Origin: Nitratifractor sp.
GTDB lineage: Bacteria > Campylobacterota > Campylobacteria > Campylobacterales > Sulfurovaceae
Direction of reading: 5' to 3'
Length of the DNA: 5,699 bases
Assembly: GCA_015485845.1 (NCBI GenBank)
Contig: WFSU01000208.1
Location: 1-5,699 of the forward strand
Position numbers and translations under genes: made by a program. The notes beneath the pieces are model-generated. The model ran no database searches. It was given only the letters and a program-made list of their open reading frames with translations, and was not told where the DNA came from. Positions within the stretch are counted from its first letter, which is position 1; each line of letters begins with the position of its first letter. Shown here one piece after another: positions 4,906 to 5,699 of the stretch.

Positions 4906-5699
4906 TTACGTCCCATAAGGAATCCGGGAAGAGCCCCATGCGGGAGGAGGAGATGGTTTCTTTTTCACAGGGGGGATTGTGGTGTTTTCTTTTGGATGTT
5001 TCCTGATTTCTTTTTCTTTTTTGATTCGTTGGATATTGGCGACGTGCTGGGTATAGGTTGTGGCGAAGTCATGTGTCCCTTTGGTATTGCGCACGAAGAA
5101 CAGATAAGAAGTGCGGGCAGGGGCAAAGGCGGCATTGAGGGCGGCTTCGGTCACGCTGCTGATGGGCTCGGGGGGCAGCCCAGCATGGCGATAGGTGTTG
5201 TAGCGGCTGGCATCGGTACGGATACGCTCCGGGGTGACCGGGGTGTGGGCGTAGGGGCCGTAGTTGAGGGTCGCATCCAACTGGAGTTTCATGCCGCGTT
5301 TGAGGCGGTTGGTGATGACCGAGGCGATCCGGGGCATCTCTTCGGTGTGCCAGGTCTCCTTCTGGATGATGGAAGCGAGGATCAGGGTGCGCTTGAAGGT
5401 CGCGGGATCGTAGGAGATCATGTGACGATCGCACAGTTTCCGGAAGCGCTGTTTGGAGAGATAAGTCAGACAAAACATCGTCGCCATGGGGGTAGTGTGG
5501 TAGGGGACATCGTAGTGCCCGGCGAGGATGCCGCCGTCGGAGTAGGGGGAATATCGGTAGTAGGCGTTGAGGAGTTTTCCTTCACTCAGCAGTGTTTGTG
5601 ATGCCAGTTTTTTAGCAAAAAGCTGGATCGTATCGCCACTGTACATCACGACCCGCCGGGTGGGCTCGCGGGCAGGATCGCGCAGTCGCTTGAAAAACG
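4906..5699 (-). CDS. mltG: Endolytic murein transglycosylase MltG (YceG-like), N-terminus cut by window edge
   Basis: The frame is open to the right edge (first full codon 5697-5695), giving 263 visible residues ending at TAA 4906-4908. The family normally has about 330-350 residues, so the missing part should hold the N-terminal membrane anchor and the start of the LysM-like subdomain. MltG cleaves nascent glycan strands at the inner membrane and is thought to set their length. The active-site block reads LILASIIQKETW; its glutamate (codon 5358-5356) corresponds to the catalytic Glu of E. coli MltG. The substrate-groove motifs LQLDATLNYG, YNTYRHAGLPP and SYLFFVRNTKGTHDF follow in normal order. 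The last 40 or so residues form a Lys/Pro-rich, probably unstructured tail beyond the usual end of the fold. An internal GTG at 5649 is not the true start, since coding continues upstream. trpB follows on the same strand after about 100 bp with its own promoter. Confidence 0.95.
   Translation of the reverse strand, partial: FFKRLRDPAREPTRRVVMYSGDTIQLFAKKLASQTLLSEGKLLNAYYRYSPYSDGGILAGHYDVPYHTTPMATMFCLTYLSKQRFRKLCDRHMISYDPATFKRTLILASIIQKETWHTEEMPRIASVITNRLKRGMKLQLDATLNYGPYAHTPVTPERIRTDASRYNTYRHAGLPPEPISSVTEAALNAAFAPARTSYLFFVRNTKGTHDFATTYTQHVANIQRIKKEKEIRKHPKENTTIPPVKKKPSPPPAWGSSRIPYGT

Noticed and set aside
4996..5601. Plus-strand open frame of 201 codons opposite mltG
   Set aside because: It is antisense to a well-conserved MltG catalytic domain and has no supporting motif or upstream signal.

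Overview
The window holds four genes, all on the minus strand, so transcription runs from the right edge to the left edge. In that order they are: the 3' part of mltG (murein endolytic transglycosylase), a complete trpB (tryptophan synthase beta chain), a complete 629-residue lipoprotein with two Ig-like domains and an eight-repeat propeller, and an almost complete membrane histidine kinase of the HisKA_2 type. Coding DNA is moderately GC-rich, and the spacers are much more AT-rich. The MltG wording (QKETW, LQLDATLNYG), the T-rich upstream region of the trpB promoter and the general protein style suggest a bacterium of the Campylobacterota (Sulfurovum/Nitratifractor-like). This is a judgement from the sequence, not a database result.

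Layout from left to right: 1-1203 histidine kinase, TTG start with a strong ribosome-binding site; 1204-1493 spacer with promoter, operator-like direct repeats, heptamer repeats and two hairpins; 1494-3383 lipoprotein; 3384-3582 spacer with the same ordered set of elements; 3583-4803 trpB; 4804-4905 spacer with a TATAAT box preceded by a heptamer array; 4906-5699 mltG, running off the right edge.

The most interesting part is the spacers. Those in front of the kinase and the lipoprotein are homologous over about 140 bp. Both carry, in the same order, a palindrome with a TTCA loop next to the upstream gene, degenerate 7-bp tandem repeats, a second TTCA-loop palindrome, more 7-bp repeats, and a nearly identical promoter region. 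That promoter region has two CGTCAC-like half-sites 11 bp apart, set 10 bp upstream of a TATACT/TATAGT -10 box. This is the geometry of OmpR/PhoB-type activator sites. The two genes are therefore likely to be co-regulated, and the lipoprotein lies between direct repeats that could recombine and remove it. Heptamer copy number differs between the copies, and a separate heptamer array occupies the -35 region of trpB.

No metabolic link between the four genes is evident. trpB stands apart from other trp genes within the window, and no response regulator is visible next to the kinase.
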